A DNA stretch of 64,000 bases from an uncultured Lachnospiraceae bacterium (lineage in GTDB: Bacteria; Bacillota; Clostridia; Lachnospirales; Lachnospiraceae), in the NCBI GenBank assembly GCA_945929965.1, contig CAMEOT010000005.1, positions 1-64,000 on the forward strand, in the 5' to 3' direction. Shown piece by piece: positions 9,094 through 17,751 of the stretch. The position numbers and the translations under genes were made by a program. The notes below the pieces were generated by a model. It had not been told where the DNA came from, made no database searches, and worked only from the letters and a program-made list of their open reading frames with translations. Within the stretch, counting starts at the first letter, position 1. Every line of letters begins with the position of its first letter.

Positions 9094-10650
9094 TTAATCC
9101 CTTCCGCAGTTCTCTGTCTTGACATAGAGTATGCCGTCCACTACTTTCGTGGAGTTCGCCCCCGGGAAAGTATCCATGTCAATGTATTCCTGTGTCATAT
9201 AGATCTCGCCAACAGTATCCGGATCTAAAAAGTTCAGGGTAGCGCCGAGATAATTCTTCATAAACGCCTGGTAATCCGCTCCCTTATAGATCAGATAATC
9301 ACCGTTTAACCCGATCATGCCGTCCGTGACTTTTCCCGTAATATCCGTCGTGGGGAATTCATCATAACCGATAACGCCCACCACTGCCACAGGAATCCCC
9401 TGATAATAGCCGGGGGTCTGTTCGATCCGGTCTAACAGACGGACACAGTACGCATAGGTCTTCTCATATTTTTTCTCCAGATTCGAGTACCCGATGTTGT
9501 CCGATACTCCGTAATTGAACACCAGGATCCAGGCAGCAAGCAGTGCCGCCCAACGGATACCAATGTCCGCTTTTCCATTCTCACCCGCATATCTGTCCGT
9601 AAAGCCAAGCATAAGGATCAGATATAATACCCACTGATATCGCATGAGCAGATGATAGGTCAGATTCGGGGAAATGATCAAAATCACATTTGTTAACAGC
9701 GGCAGCCCCACCGCCAACAGAATTATTATAACGAAAAATGCCGGATTCTTCCACCATTTTCTTTGAAACATCCTTCTCACCAATAAAAATACCACCAAGA
9801 GCAGGAGTACCACGCATGCTGCGAAGGAGAAAATATTGTTCACCAGCACATCACCATGCAGTGTAAATGCCAGGAAATCATAATACATTCCTTTTAAGGT
9901 GGTGAGCAGTCCCTGACCGGAACCTCCCTGTTCCATGGAATTGATGCCCTGATAGGTATCCAGTACCTTGTCCTGCAGTTTTAACAAAATCTGCAGAATC
10001 ACATAATACAATACCGCTCCGGCAATTCCCATGCCGAGATACCGCAATGTATATTGTACCTTTTCCTTCACACCGTGCTCCTCCATAAAAAAGAGCAGGA
10101 TCACATATACGCACAGCAAAATGGCAAACGGCAGATACGCCTGGTAGATTCCCATACTGAAGGCAAGGCATACGCCTCCCAGGATCCAGCCTTTTTTATA
10201 TTTTTGGGTAAAAAGCACCGAAAGCACCGCCAGAAACAGTGCCATCATATAACCGTCCATGGTAAATACATAGGCAAAAGTAGACGCCAGTGCCGGAAAA
10301 GATACCAGCAGTCCGCTGACACCGATAATGGTCAGCGGATCCTCAAGCTCCATGGTCTCCGTTAACACCACCGATGAAAGTGAAAGCCACAGCATGCCGA
10401 TCAGACCGATGACCCACGGGATTGTAAAATAAGAGGAAAATCCACATGCCACCGTTAAAAACCAACGTCCGGACGTGATCATATTCTGATCAAAATACAT
10501 GCTGCTCAGTCCGTCATGATTCGGAATATCCGACAGCATCACGGGAAGATGGATCAGCAGACCGATGACGAATGCCGATACAAATGCAATTTTCCAAGTA
10601 TTTTTGATCTTATTCCTGCTATATTGCAAAAATTCCCAGGGTGTTTTCAT
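9094..10650 (-). CDS. GtrII-like membrane glucosyltransferase (Glucos_trans_II)
   Basis: The 518-residue polytopic protein has about eleven hydrophobic segments and begins with a short cytoplasmic tail. The first outer loop carries NHDGLSSMYFDQNMITSGRW, the signature region of the GtrII-type family (PF14264). It is followed by TMDGYMMALFLAVLS and GIYQAYLPFAI, also typical. A soluble C-terminal region of about 120 residues follows. The family transfers a sugar from a polyprenyl-phosphate donor to a growing or finished surface glycan outside the membrane. The adjacent GtrB-like gene probably makes its donor. A second GtrII-like gene lies at 19133-20890. Confidence 0.8.
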   Translation of the reverse strand: MKTPWEFLQYSRNKIKNTWKIAFVSAFVIGLLIHLPVMLSDIPNHDGLSSMYFDQNMITSGRWFLTVACGFSSYFTIPWVIGLIGMLWLSLSSVVLTETMELEDPLTIIGVSGLLVSFPALASTFAYVFTMDGYMMALFLAVLSVLFTQKYKKGWILGGVCLAFSMGIYQAYLPFAILLCVYVILLFFMEEHGVKEKVQYTLRYLGMGIAGAVLYYVILQILLKLQDKVLDTYQGINSMEQGGSGQGLLTTLKGMYYDFLAFTLHGDVLVNNIFSFAACVVLLLLVVFLLVRRMFQRKWWKNPAFFVIIILLAVGLPLLTNVILIISPNLTYHLLMRYQWVLYLILMLGFTDRYAGENGKADIGIRWAALLAAWILVFNYGVSDNIGYSNLEKKYEKTYAYCVRLLDRIEQTPGYYQGIPVAVVGVIGYDEFPTTDITGKVTDGMIGLNGDYLIYKGADYQAFMKNYLGATLNFLDPDTVGEIYMTQEYIDMDTFPGANSTKVVDGILYVKTENCGRD

Positions 10651-10671
10651 GTATGATTCTCCTTAATTCAA

Positions 10672-11535
10672 CTATTCTGAATAGTTGTCCAGATATTCCG
10701 CGATGGTCTGTGCGATTTTCTCTCTGCCTGCCTCGTTGGGATGCAGCCCATCATTCGTATACAGATACAGGTCGTCCCAGGTCTCATGAGGATAATAGTT
10801 ATGATAAATATCGATCACTTCCACGTCCAAAGCCTGACAAAGCCCGATCTCCGCGTTCACATAATCCTCCAGCACGCCGCCTCCCAGATCATATTCCTCA
10901 CAGGTGAGCTCCGGTATTGTATACCAGGTGTAAGGTGGCGTAATGAAAATGATGCGCAGGTCCGGGTACGCTTCCCGCAGCTCTTTTACAATACTGCGGA
11001 TGGCGCCGCAGTAAGTATATTCATCATAGGGATGATACGGATCCGCCGTGGATTCAATGGGATTGCCCGAGTGATAGTCATTCAGTCCCGACCCGATGAA
11101 CAGGATCTTCACCTGATCAAAATCGATCTGTCCCAGGTCTCCCAGGGTATCTTCAAAATAATCCGTTGCCGATTCCCGGATATGAACCGTCCGCTGCACA
11201 CCGAAATCCTTCACTGCAAAAGATCTCACCAATCCCGCCGCGGAGATGGAATCCTTGGTATATCCCAGTCTTCTCTCTTCGTCCGCTCTGCCAAGCACCG
11301 TTCCGCCGAGACCGCCATTGTAACATTTTAAGCCTGTCTTGTCCTGTAATTTTGCGGCAATGGAAGTCTCATCCCGGCACAGTCCATAGACACTGTCTCC
11401 CAGGAACACCACATCGTAAGGAATCCTCTGATACTCACGATCCCCCGGGAAAAACAGCAACAGCAGTACCACGAAAATCACGACTGCAATCGTACTATAT
11501 ATCATTTTTACTCTGCTAAATTCTATCTTCTTCAT
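10672..11535 (-). CDS. Membrane-anchored SGNH/GDSL hydrolase
   Basis: I start it at the ATG at 11535 (287 residues), which overlaps the end of pseG by 20 bases; the longer reading to 11580 adds no conserved sequence. A signal-anchor segment (about residues 12-29) is followed by the SGNH blocks: FLGDSVYG (S48 is the likely nucleophile), GLGGTVLG, GSGLNDY and DGLHPNEAG near the end with the catalytic Asp-His pair. The domain therefore faces outward. SGNH proteins in glycan loci act as esterases or O-acyltransferases on sugars, so O-acetyl addition or removal on the exported polymer is a fair inference. It follows the pseudaminic-acid genes in the same transcript. Confidence 0.75.
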   Translation of the reverse strand: MKKIEFSRVKMIYSTIAVVIFVVLLLLFFPGDREYQRIPYDVVFLGDSVYGLCRDETSIAAKLQDKTGLKCYNGGLGGTVLGRADEERRLGYTKDSISAAGLVRSFAVKDFGVQRTVHIRESATDYFEDTLGDLGQIDFDQVKILFIGSGLNDYHSGNPIESTADPYHPYDEYTYCGAIRSIVKELREAYPDLRIIFITPPYTWYTIPELTCEEYDLGGGVLEDYVNAEIGLCQALDVEVIDIYHNYYPHETWDDLYLYTNDGLHPNEAGREKIAQTIAEYLDNYSE

Positions 11536-12541
11536 AAACCCGGCAAAGTTCCTCCGCGATCCTGCTGGCACCATTTCCATCTACCAGATGACGTTCCAGA
11601 CTACTGTAATGTTCCCGCAGTTCTCTGCTTTGCATCAGCTCCGTCATATGTTCCACGATCCGCCCCGGCATAAGATCACCTTCTGTCAGGTAATTCCCTC
11701 CGTAACAGGTGATTTTCTTTTGATAAAAGGTCTCTACGATCTTCTCCTGATTATCTACAAAAGAGAAACTGATCATGGGAACTCCTATGGCAGAAAGCTC
11801 ATACATGGTAGAACCGCCTGCCGTTATGGCGATATCGCATTCCTTCATCAGTTCCGACATCCGGCTTACATTACGGTGCACCCGGATTCGATCATCCGCA
11901 AGTGCCATACGGCACAGCTCATCATAATGCGGATTAAAGATTCCACTGACCACATGAAATACCACAGGTATCTCCTTCGGCACTGCTCTGAGGATCTGTC
12001 CCGCCAGATCATAGCGGTCACTTCCTCCGGTGGTCAGAAGAACTGCCTCTGCCTGTTCTCTTACATGATATTCCACATTACGAAATTCCGGCCTGAGGGG
12101 CGCATAAGCTGCTCCCATGAGACTGTAAGCCGGCTCTGGATGATACAGGCTTCTGTCCCCGTATATATTATAATTGATGATCATGTTCACCGGATAAGAG
12201 TGGAAGCTTTTATCATCAATATAGGCTGTCCATACCTGCTCCGTCAGCCGCTGTAGATAAGCATCCGAGACATAATAGCTGTCGATCAGCAGCATATCGG
12301 GATGTTCTTCTTCCATGACAGCTGTCAAGACAGGCAGTTCCTCCTCCATGCGGTCATACCGGGTATGCAGGATCCTTACCTTTTTGCCTCTGCTTTTTAC
12401 CAGCTTTGCAGCTGCGTCATCTGCCATGGCAAAACATACCTGTACTCCTGCTGCCTCCAGTGCCTCCGCAATGGCGAGGCAGCGCATCACATGCCCGGTT
12501 CCTATATGTTCATTGGCGTCTGCGCGGATCCATACCTTCAT
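11516..12541 (-). CDS. pseG: PseG: UDP-2,4-diacetamido-2,4,6-trideoxy-beta-L-altropyranose hydrolase
   Basis: The 341-residue protein opens with IRADANEHIGTGHVMRCLA. H17 sits exactly where the catalytic histidine of Campylobacter PseG lies. The rest fits the GT-B like PseG fold: LLIDSYYVSDAYL, IDDKSFHSYPVNMIINYN, LLTTGGSDRYD and ITAGGSTMYELSAIGVPMIS. PseG removes UDP from the bis-acetylated altrosamine precursor to give the free sugar used by PseI. There is no fused PseH acetyltransferase domain, unlike some homologues. pseI and pseF lie directly upstream in the transcript and the spacing (8 bases from pseI) implies coexpression. Confidence 0.88.
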   Translation of the reverse strand: MKVWIRADANEHIGTGHVMRCLAIAEALEAAGVQVCFAMADDAAAKLVKSRGKKVRILHTRYDRMEEELPVLTAVMEEEHPDMLLIDSYYVSDAYLQRLTEQVWTAYIDDKSFHSYPVNMIINYNIYGDRSLYHPEPAYSLMGAAYAPLRPEFRNVEYHVREQAEAVLLTTGGSDRYDLAGQILRAVPKEIPVVFHVVSGIFNPHYDELCRMALADDRIRVHRNVSRMSELMKECDIAITAGGSTMYELSAIGVPMISFSFVDNQEKIVETFYQKKITCYGGNYLTEGDLMPGRIVEHMTELMQSRELREHYSSLERHLVDGNGASRIAEELCRVYEEDRI

Positions 12542-12549
12542 CAGCTGTT

Positions 12550-14208
12550 TTAGTCCTTCCCCATTGCCTTTTCATAAGCTCTTTTAAAATCGGCAATCTT
12601 CATATTCCAGTCAAAATCCACCTTTTCCCGAATAGCATCCAGATCCTTCATCCTGTGATAAGTAGCAGTTCCCGCCTGCTTCACGGGTATGATGCTGCCT
12701 TCCCGGATCTGCTGCCAGTTCTCCCGGAATAATTTTTCCATCTCCTGAAGCAGTGCCTCATAGGTGGATGCAAAGGTTTCCTTTTCTTCATCAAAATGCA
12801 GTTCCCGCTGGCATAAAATATCCCCTTCATCCAGTCCCGCACTCATAAGGTGAATGGTCACACCCTTGGGCGTATCCTCCAGGAAACTGAAGAAGTTCGG
12901 ACTGGAGCCGCGGTTATAAGGCAGATACGAGGTATGCAGATTGATGACTCTGCCGGGCATCAGATCCAGCACCTCCTGTGGAATAATATGGCGGTAATTG
13001 AAGCTGATCATCAGAGAAGGCTTCATCTGTGCGATCATCTGGGCCGTTACTTTATTCTCCACCCGGTATACCTGTTCTCCCTGCTCCTTCAGCCACCGGT
13101 ACAGACCGTCTGTATTCGCATTATTGGTCAAAAACAGAATACTGCCCTTCTCCAGGGCATCAAAGGTAAGAGGCGTTCCTCTCTCCATGGCATGATCCGT
13201 CCGCATGCCGAGGACATCTTTCCAGTATTTGGGTTTGATGCCGTAACCGGGACGGATAATGCGGATATTTTCTTCCGTAAGCTCTGCACCTGCAGGTATA
13301 TCCTTCACTGCAAAAATAGATCTGCGGAACACTCTGCTGCTCTCTTCCTGTTTTTCCACGCCATACGTCGGTGTTCCCAGGGCAGCCTCCACATTGCGGA
13401 TATCCTGCACCATCTGCTTATATTCTTCCGGTGTCATGGAGAACGAAGCATCCGGATTCTCGATCTCGCGGCTTAAGCAGAAATGCTTCTCAATAACCGA
13501 TGCCCCCAGAGCCACTGCCGTCACTGCGCTCATGGAACCCATGGAATGATCCGACAGACCAATGGGCAGGTCGAAACGTTTCTGCATATCGGTAATCGTC
13601 CTCAGATACATCTGCGCCGGGTCTGCGGGATAAGCGCTGGAGCATTTTAGCAGCACCAGCTGTCTGTTGCCGGTGTGATATACCGTCTCCACAGCTTCCC
13701 GGATCTCCTCCAGGGTAGCCATACCGGTGGACATGATGATCGGTTTTCCTTTCGATGCCACGTACTCTACCAAGGGCAGATCGATCATCTCAAAAGAAGC
13801 GATCTTGTAGAATTCCAGCCCCATATCCTCCAGGAAATCCACTGCGGTATTGTCAAAGGGAGTGGACAAAAAGTCGATTCCTACCTTGTCCGCCTCTGCC
13901 TTAAGCCGGGGCTGCCACTCCCACGGGGTATATGCCTTACCGTAGAGGCTGTAGAGATTCTCACCCTCCCAGGTACCGTTATTCACCTGAAAATATTTGT
14001 TGTGGCAATCAATTGTCAGGGTATCCGGCGTATATGTCTGAATCTTGATGCAGTCCGCGCCGCTTTCTTTGGCGGCATGGATGATCTCCTTCGCCCGTTC
14101 GATACTCCCCGCATGATTGGCCGACATTTCCGCGATCAGATATGCCGGTTCCCCGCTTCCGATCAGACGGTTTCCGATTTTGATCTTAAGATGATCCTTT
14201 TCTCCCAT
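12550..14208 (-). CDS. pseI: PseI pseudaminic acid synthase fused to a formyltransferase domain
   Basis: The 552-residue protein is about 200 residues longer than normal PseI/NeuB. Residues 1-290 are the NeuB-type synthase barrel: AEMSANHAG, KIQTYTPDTLT, LSTPFD, MSTGMAT, LSDHSMG with H221 and IEKHF with H242 (metal ligands in NeuB). Residues 291-352 form the antifreeze-like SAF domain (RRSIFAVKDIPAGAELT). From about residue 355 to the end there is a formyl-transferase-like domain with the catalytic Asn-X-His and Asp set: VINLHTSYLPYNRG (N423, H425) and GLDEGDIL (D463). The synthase condenses the PseG product with phosphoenolpyruvate. The second domain suggests 10-formyl-tetrahydrofolate-dependent N-formylation of the sugar or its precursor; this is inference. 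It lies between pseF and pseG. Confidence 0.88.
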   Translation of the reverse strand: MGEKDHLKIKIGNRLIGSGEPAYLIAEMSANHAGSIERAKEIIHAAKESGADCIKIQTYTPDTLTIDCHNKYFQVNNGTWEGENLYSLYGKAYTPWEWQPRLKAEADKVGIDFLSTPFDNTAVDFLEDMGLEFYKIASFEMIDLPLVEYVASKGKPIIMSTGMATLEEIREAVETVYHTGNRQLVLLKCSSAYPADPAQMYLRTITDMQKRFDLPIGLSDHSMGSMSAVTAVALGASVIEKHFCLSREIENPDASFSMTPEEYKQMVQDIRNVEAALGTPTYGVEKQEESSRVFRRSIFAVKDIPAGAELTEENIRIIRPGYGIKPKYWKDVLGMRTDHAMERGTPLTFDALEKGSILFLTNNANTDGLYRWLKEQGEQVYRVENKVTAQMIAQMKPSLMISFNYRHIIPQEVLDLMPGRVINLHTSYLPYNRGSSPNFFSFLEDTPKGVTIHLMSAGLDEGDILCQRELHFDEEKETFASTYEALLQEMEKLFRENWQQIREGSIIPVKQAGTATYHRMKDLDAIREKVDFDWNMKIADFKRAYEKAMGKD

Positions 14209-14219
14209 ACTTTATATCC

Positions 14220-14924
14220 TCAAGCCTTCCCCAGCATATGATATTTCATCTCTGCCAGTTTCCAGTCCTCTTCATTGTCAATATCCTGCACCTCTGTCTC
14301 CGGAAGCTCCATGGGTACCGTTTTCTCCATGATCAGATTCTGTTGGGTCAGGAAAGACGATACCCGCAGACAGTAGAACTGTCCCGCATCATGATAATAG
14401 GGCTCCAGATCCTGGGAGCGGCTGTTACGATACTCCGGCCATTTGAACTTAAGATACCCATCTTCATCCTGTACCACGCAGCGCTGGGGCGGAAAGCTGA
14501 AGCGTACTACCGGCAGCAGGGTGTCCCCCTTTTTTTCTTCCAACAGATGCATTGCTTCCGCCAGCCTGTCAGGTGTAATAAAAGGAGCGGTGGGATAGAT
14601 ACAACACAAGGTATCAAAATGTTCCCCACGTTTTTCATACTCCGCCAGCACTTCTTCCAGCACATCCTTCGTAGTGGCATAATCATTTGCCGTCTTCTCA
14701 CTGCGCATGAAAGGAACTTCTGCTCCATATTTTCTCGCCACTTCTGCGATCTCTTCATCATCGGTGGATACCATGACCCGGTCAAATACTCCCGAAGCCA
14801 GCGCCGCTTCGATGGAATAAGCCAGGATCGGCTTTCCACAGAATTCCTTGATATTTTTATGAGGGATCCGTTTGCTCCCTCCCCTTGCGGTTATGATCGC
14901 CACTGCTTTACCGGCTGTCTGCAT
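14220..14924 (-). CDS. pseF: PseF: CMP-pseudaminic acid cytidylyltransferase
   Basis: The 234-residue enzyme has the NeuA/PseF nucleotide-binding start AIITARGGSKRIPHKNIK (residues 9-26). It also has GKPILAYSIEAAL, VMVSTDDEEIAEVA, CCIYPTAPFI, FPPQRCVV and the C-terminal EVQDIDNEEDW. It activates the nine-carbon acid with CTP to give CMP-pseudaminic acid, the donor for transfer to glycan or protein. The Phe-Pro-Pro-Gln region favours PseF over sialic-acid NeuA, in agreement with the neighbouring pseI and pseG. Its start overlaps the stop of the upstream GT2 gene by one base, and pseI starts 11 bases after it ends. Confidence 0.88.
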   Translation of the reverse strand: MQTAGKAVAIITARGGSKRIPHKNIKEFCGKPILAYSIEAALASGVFDRVMVSTDDEEIAEVARKYGAEVPFMRSEKTANDYATTKDVLEEVLAEYEKRGEHFDTLCCIYPTAPFITPDRLAEAMHLLEEKKGDTLLPVVRFSFPPQRCVVQDEDGYLKFKWPEYRNSRSQDLEPYYHDAGQFYCLRVSSFLTQQNLIMEKTVPMELPETEVQDIDNEEDWKLAEMKYHMLGKA

Positions 14925-15961
14925 TATAAATTACCTCTTTTCTTCCAGATCCACTGTTTCATACGATAGTAAACAAAAAATAAAAGATCCGATCTGCTCT
15001 GCATCCGGATCAGCTTCTGTTCCGGTGCCCCTGTGCGCTCCAGATAGTAGGGATTCTGTGCAAATTTAGGGAAACGTTCTTCCACACCCCTTCGGAGCTG
15101 TCTGATAAAAGCCGGCTTAGGATGTGTTACCCCTCCCATATAAGAGAACAGAGTAATGGCATAATACAGTTCCGTATAACGATACTCGATCTCCTGTAAA
15201 TATTCCGTAAGGAACCCTCTTCTCTCACATTCCGTGTATAAAAGCTCTGCCGCCTTCATACGGTCCCTGCACTTTTCTTCCGTGATATGATGCACCGTGG
15301 ATACCGCATGCTGGTAATAGTAATACAACGGTTCCGCCACTCTCTCAAAATGTCGAAAGTACAGGCTCCATAAGGGGCCTGCACAATTATCTTCGTAAAA
15401 AATATGTTCCGGGAAATCCAGATGATTCTCCCGGATCACACTGTGTTTATAAATCTTCAGTACCATACTGCCCGGGCGCATGAACAGGCTGCGGTGCTGG
15501 TCCTTCGTCAGTTCCCCGGTCTGCTCCGGAGTGTTGTTGACAATGACTTTGCCGACGGTAAAGGTATGATGATCCACCAGGCTGTAATCGCAGCCCACCA
15601 GATCCGCTCCGGTCTCCTCCGCTTTTTTCAGAAGCTTCTCATAATAATCCGGAGATACCCAGTCGTCACTGTCGATGAAGCCGATCCATTCGCCTTCTGC
15701 GTTTTTTAATCCCACATTCTTCGCACCACCCTGGCGCAGATTCACCGCATTTGGGATCACGCAGATCAGTTCCGGATAACGTTTCTGATAATCTAACAGG
15801 ATCTCCAGGGATTCGTCCGTGGAAGCATCATCCACGCAGAGGATCTCATAATCATACATTCCCCGGATGGTCTGTCCCACCAGGCTGTCCAGACAATAAT
15901 TCAGTTTTCCCTCAGCCGCCATATTGTAGACGGGTACGATGATGCTCAGTTTTTTACTCAT
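14924..15961 (-). CDS. GT2 family glycosyltransferase
   Basis: The 345-residue soluble protein has a GT-A domain at its N-terminus: SIIVPVYNMAAEGKLNYCL, then VDDASTDES, GGAKNVGLKNAEGEWIGFIDSDDWV (the DSD donor motif at about residues 97-99) and YYEKLL. The C-terminal half is aromatic-rich with a basic end, as in peripheral cytoplasmic-face transferases of capsule loci. It probably adds a sugar to the lipid-linked repeat unit before flipping. It is sandwiched between the ABC flippase gene and pseF. Donor specificity cannot be read from sequence. Confidence 0.82.
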   Translation of the reverse strand: MSKKLSIIVPVYNMAAEGKLNYCLDSLVGQTIRGMYDYEILCVDDASTDESLEILLDYQKRYPELICVIPNAVNLRQGGAKNVGLKNAEGEWIGFIDSDDWVSPDYYEKLLKKAEETGADLVGCDYSLVDHHTFTVGKVIVNNTPEQTGELTKDQHRSLFMRPGSMVLKIYKHSVIRENHLDFPEHIFYEDNCAGPLWSLYFRHFERVAEPLYYYYQHAVSTVHHITEEKCRDRMKAAELLYTECERRGFLTEYLQEIEYRYTELYYAITLFSYMGGVTHPKPAFIRQLRRGVEERFPKFAQNPYYLERTGAPEQKLIRMQSRSDLLFFVYYRMKQWIWKKRGNL

Positions 15962-15965
15962 AGGC

Positions 15966-17720
15966 TTATAAGCTTCCCCGTTCGATTTTCGCTCTGCCGT
16001 CTTCTACCCGGTAGACAATATCACATTTTTCGATGGTCTGTAATCTGTGGGCGATAATGATCAGTGTCTTACGGCCGTGCAGTCTGTTGATGGATTCCAT
16101 GATGGCGGCTTCCGTATCATTATCCAGTGCGGAAGTTGCCTCATCTAAGATCAGTACCTCCGGATCATTATACAGTGCTCTGGCAATACCGATACGCTGT
16201 CTCTGTCCGCCGGAGAGACGGATGCCTCTCTCGCCGATACCGGTCTCTAAGCCTTCCGGAAGCGTCTTGATAAATTCATCCAGCTGTGCTTCCTTCAATA
16301 CTTCCCACAGTCTGTTCTCATCGATCTTATCCTCCGGTACGCCGAACGCCACATTTTTGCGGATGGTGTCATCCAGCATGAAGATCATCTGCGGGATGTA
16401 GCCGATATTTTTCAGCCATTTCCGATAATTACCGGTCTCCTTCACATCCACACCGTCTGCATAGATGTAACCCGTACTGGGCTCTAACAGTCCAAGCAGA
16501 ATATCCACCACAGTACTCTTGCCAGCGCCGGAAGTACCCACGATACCTACCGAAGCCCCTACCGGGATCTTCAGATCCGCATGATCGAAGATCAGACGCT
16601 CTGTATTCGGATAAGCATAGGTGATATCCTTCATCTCAATGCTGTCCTTTACATCCAGCTTTTCCTCTTCGTCGGTAGCAAAGGACATATCGATATTCTG
16701 TCCGTTGATCTCATCCTGTAAATTATCGCTGACTCCCATGAAGAACGGCTCAAAATAAGCAATGGAATTGATCTGGTTATTAATACGGTTCACACAGGGG
16801 AGCAGCACCAGTGCCGCTGCCGCCAGGGTTCCGAACACCGTCAGCATATTCTCCGTAGGCACGCCCGTAGCTACCAGGAAGATCATATACCCCACCATAG
16901 TGGTAACACATGCGGTCTCGATCAACAGCTTCGGTACCTGATTGTACAGGCTGTAACGCTGTACGGCATCTACATAGCCCTTGCCACATTTCCGGTACTC
17001 GGATACGAAATACTGTTCCTTTCCGGAGATCTTCACTTCCTTGATCCCCTGTACCGTCTGAGAGATCCATTTGAACAGGCCACTGTAATAGTCCTGATTG
17101 TCCTTACCCGCCTTATACATGACAGGCTTCAGCACTCTCTTGATCAGCCACATGAGAGAAATCAATACCACTGCCATCAGAATCGTCATGGTCCCGCTGG
17201 AGATAAAGCAGTACGTGATAACAAACAAAGATACCACCGTATCGGACAACAGCTGCAGCAGTGATAAGATCAGCGCATACATATTATTGACATCCGAAGT
17301 GATACTGCGCTGTACCACAGCAGTATCCGCATTCAGGTAAAATTCATAGCCGCGGCGCAGATAGTTGCGCATCATGCGTTCGGAAGTGCGGAACTGATTC
17401 GTATAGACAAATGACAATGTCAGCTTCTGCTGTACATAAGTAAACAGATTCTTCACCACAAATACCAGAATCAGAAGCACCATGACAATAATGGAAAAGG
17501 TACGATAACTCTCCACTCCCATGATCTCATAGCAGGCTTCCGCCACCCTGCTGTGCTGTACTGCCTCCGGATCAATGACGATCTGCATGACTTCCACCAG
17601 CATACCCACACCGGCGGTCTGTAAAAATGCACTGATCACCATGAGGATGATCAGCCCCACCATGGTTCTCTTCTGTTTTTTGTCCAGCAGGACATTCATT
17701 TTCTTAATTATCTGTAACAT
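15966..17720 (-). CDS. ABC exporter, lipid-linked glycan flippase (PglK/MsbA-like)
   Basis: This 584-residue half-transporter has six membrane segments in residues 20-320 and an ATPase domain after residue 360. Walker A is GTSGAGKS (395-402), the Q-loop is Q444, the signature is LSGGQRQR (502-509), Walker B is LILDE (523-527) and the H-loop is H558, so all catalytic parts are present. In a glycan locus next to cytoplasmic transferases the likely job is flipping a polyprenyl-diphosphate oligosaccharide, as PglK does. The linker (about 340-360) is rich in acidic residues. The GT52-like gene lies just upstream and the GT2 gene five bases downstream. Confidence 0.83.
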   Translation of the reverse strand: MLQIIKKMNVLLDKKQKRTMVGLIILMVISAFLQTAGVGMLVEVMQIVIDPEAVQHSRVAEACYEIMGVESYRTFSIIVMVLLILVFVVKNLFTYVQQKLTLSFVYTNQFRTSERMMRNYLRRGYEFYLNADTAVVQRSITSDVNNMYALILSLLQLLSDTVVSLFVITYCFISSGTMTILMAVVLISLMWLIKRVLKPVMYKAGKDNQDYYSGLFKWISQTVQGIKEVKISGKEQYFVSEYRKCGKGYVDAVQRYSLYNQVPKLLIETACVTTMVGYMIFLVATGVPTENMLTVFGTLAAAALVLLPCVNRINNQINSIAYFEPFFMGVSDNLQDEINGQNIDMSFATDEEEKLDVKDSIEMKDITYAYPNTERLIFDHADLKIPVGASVGIVGTSGAGKSTVVDILLGLLEPSTGYIYADGVDVKETGNYRKWLKNIGYIPQMIFMLDDTIRKNVAFGVPEDKIDENRLWEVLKEAQLDEFIKTLPEGLETGIGERGIRLSGGQRQRIGIARALYNDPEVLILDEATSALDNDTEAAIMESINRLHGRKTLIIIAHRLQTIEKCDIVYRVEDGRAKIERGSL

Positions 17721-17751
17721 AGAGTTCTCCAGTTCTCCGGTTCTTCATTTC

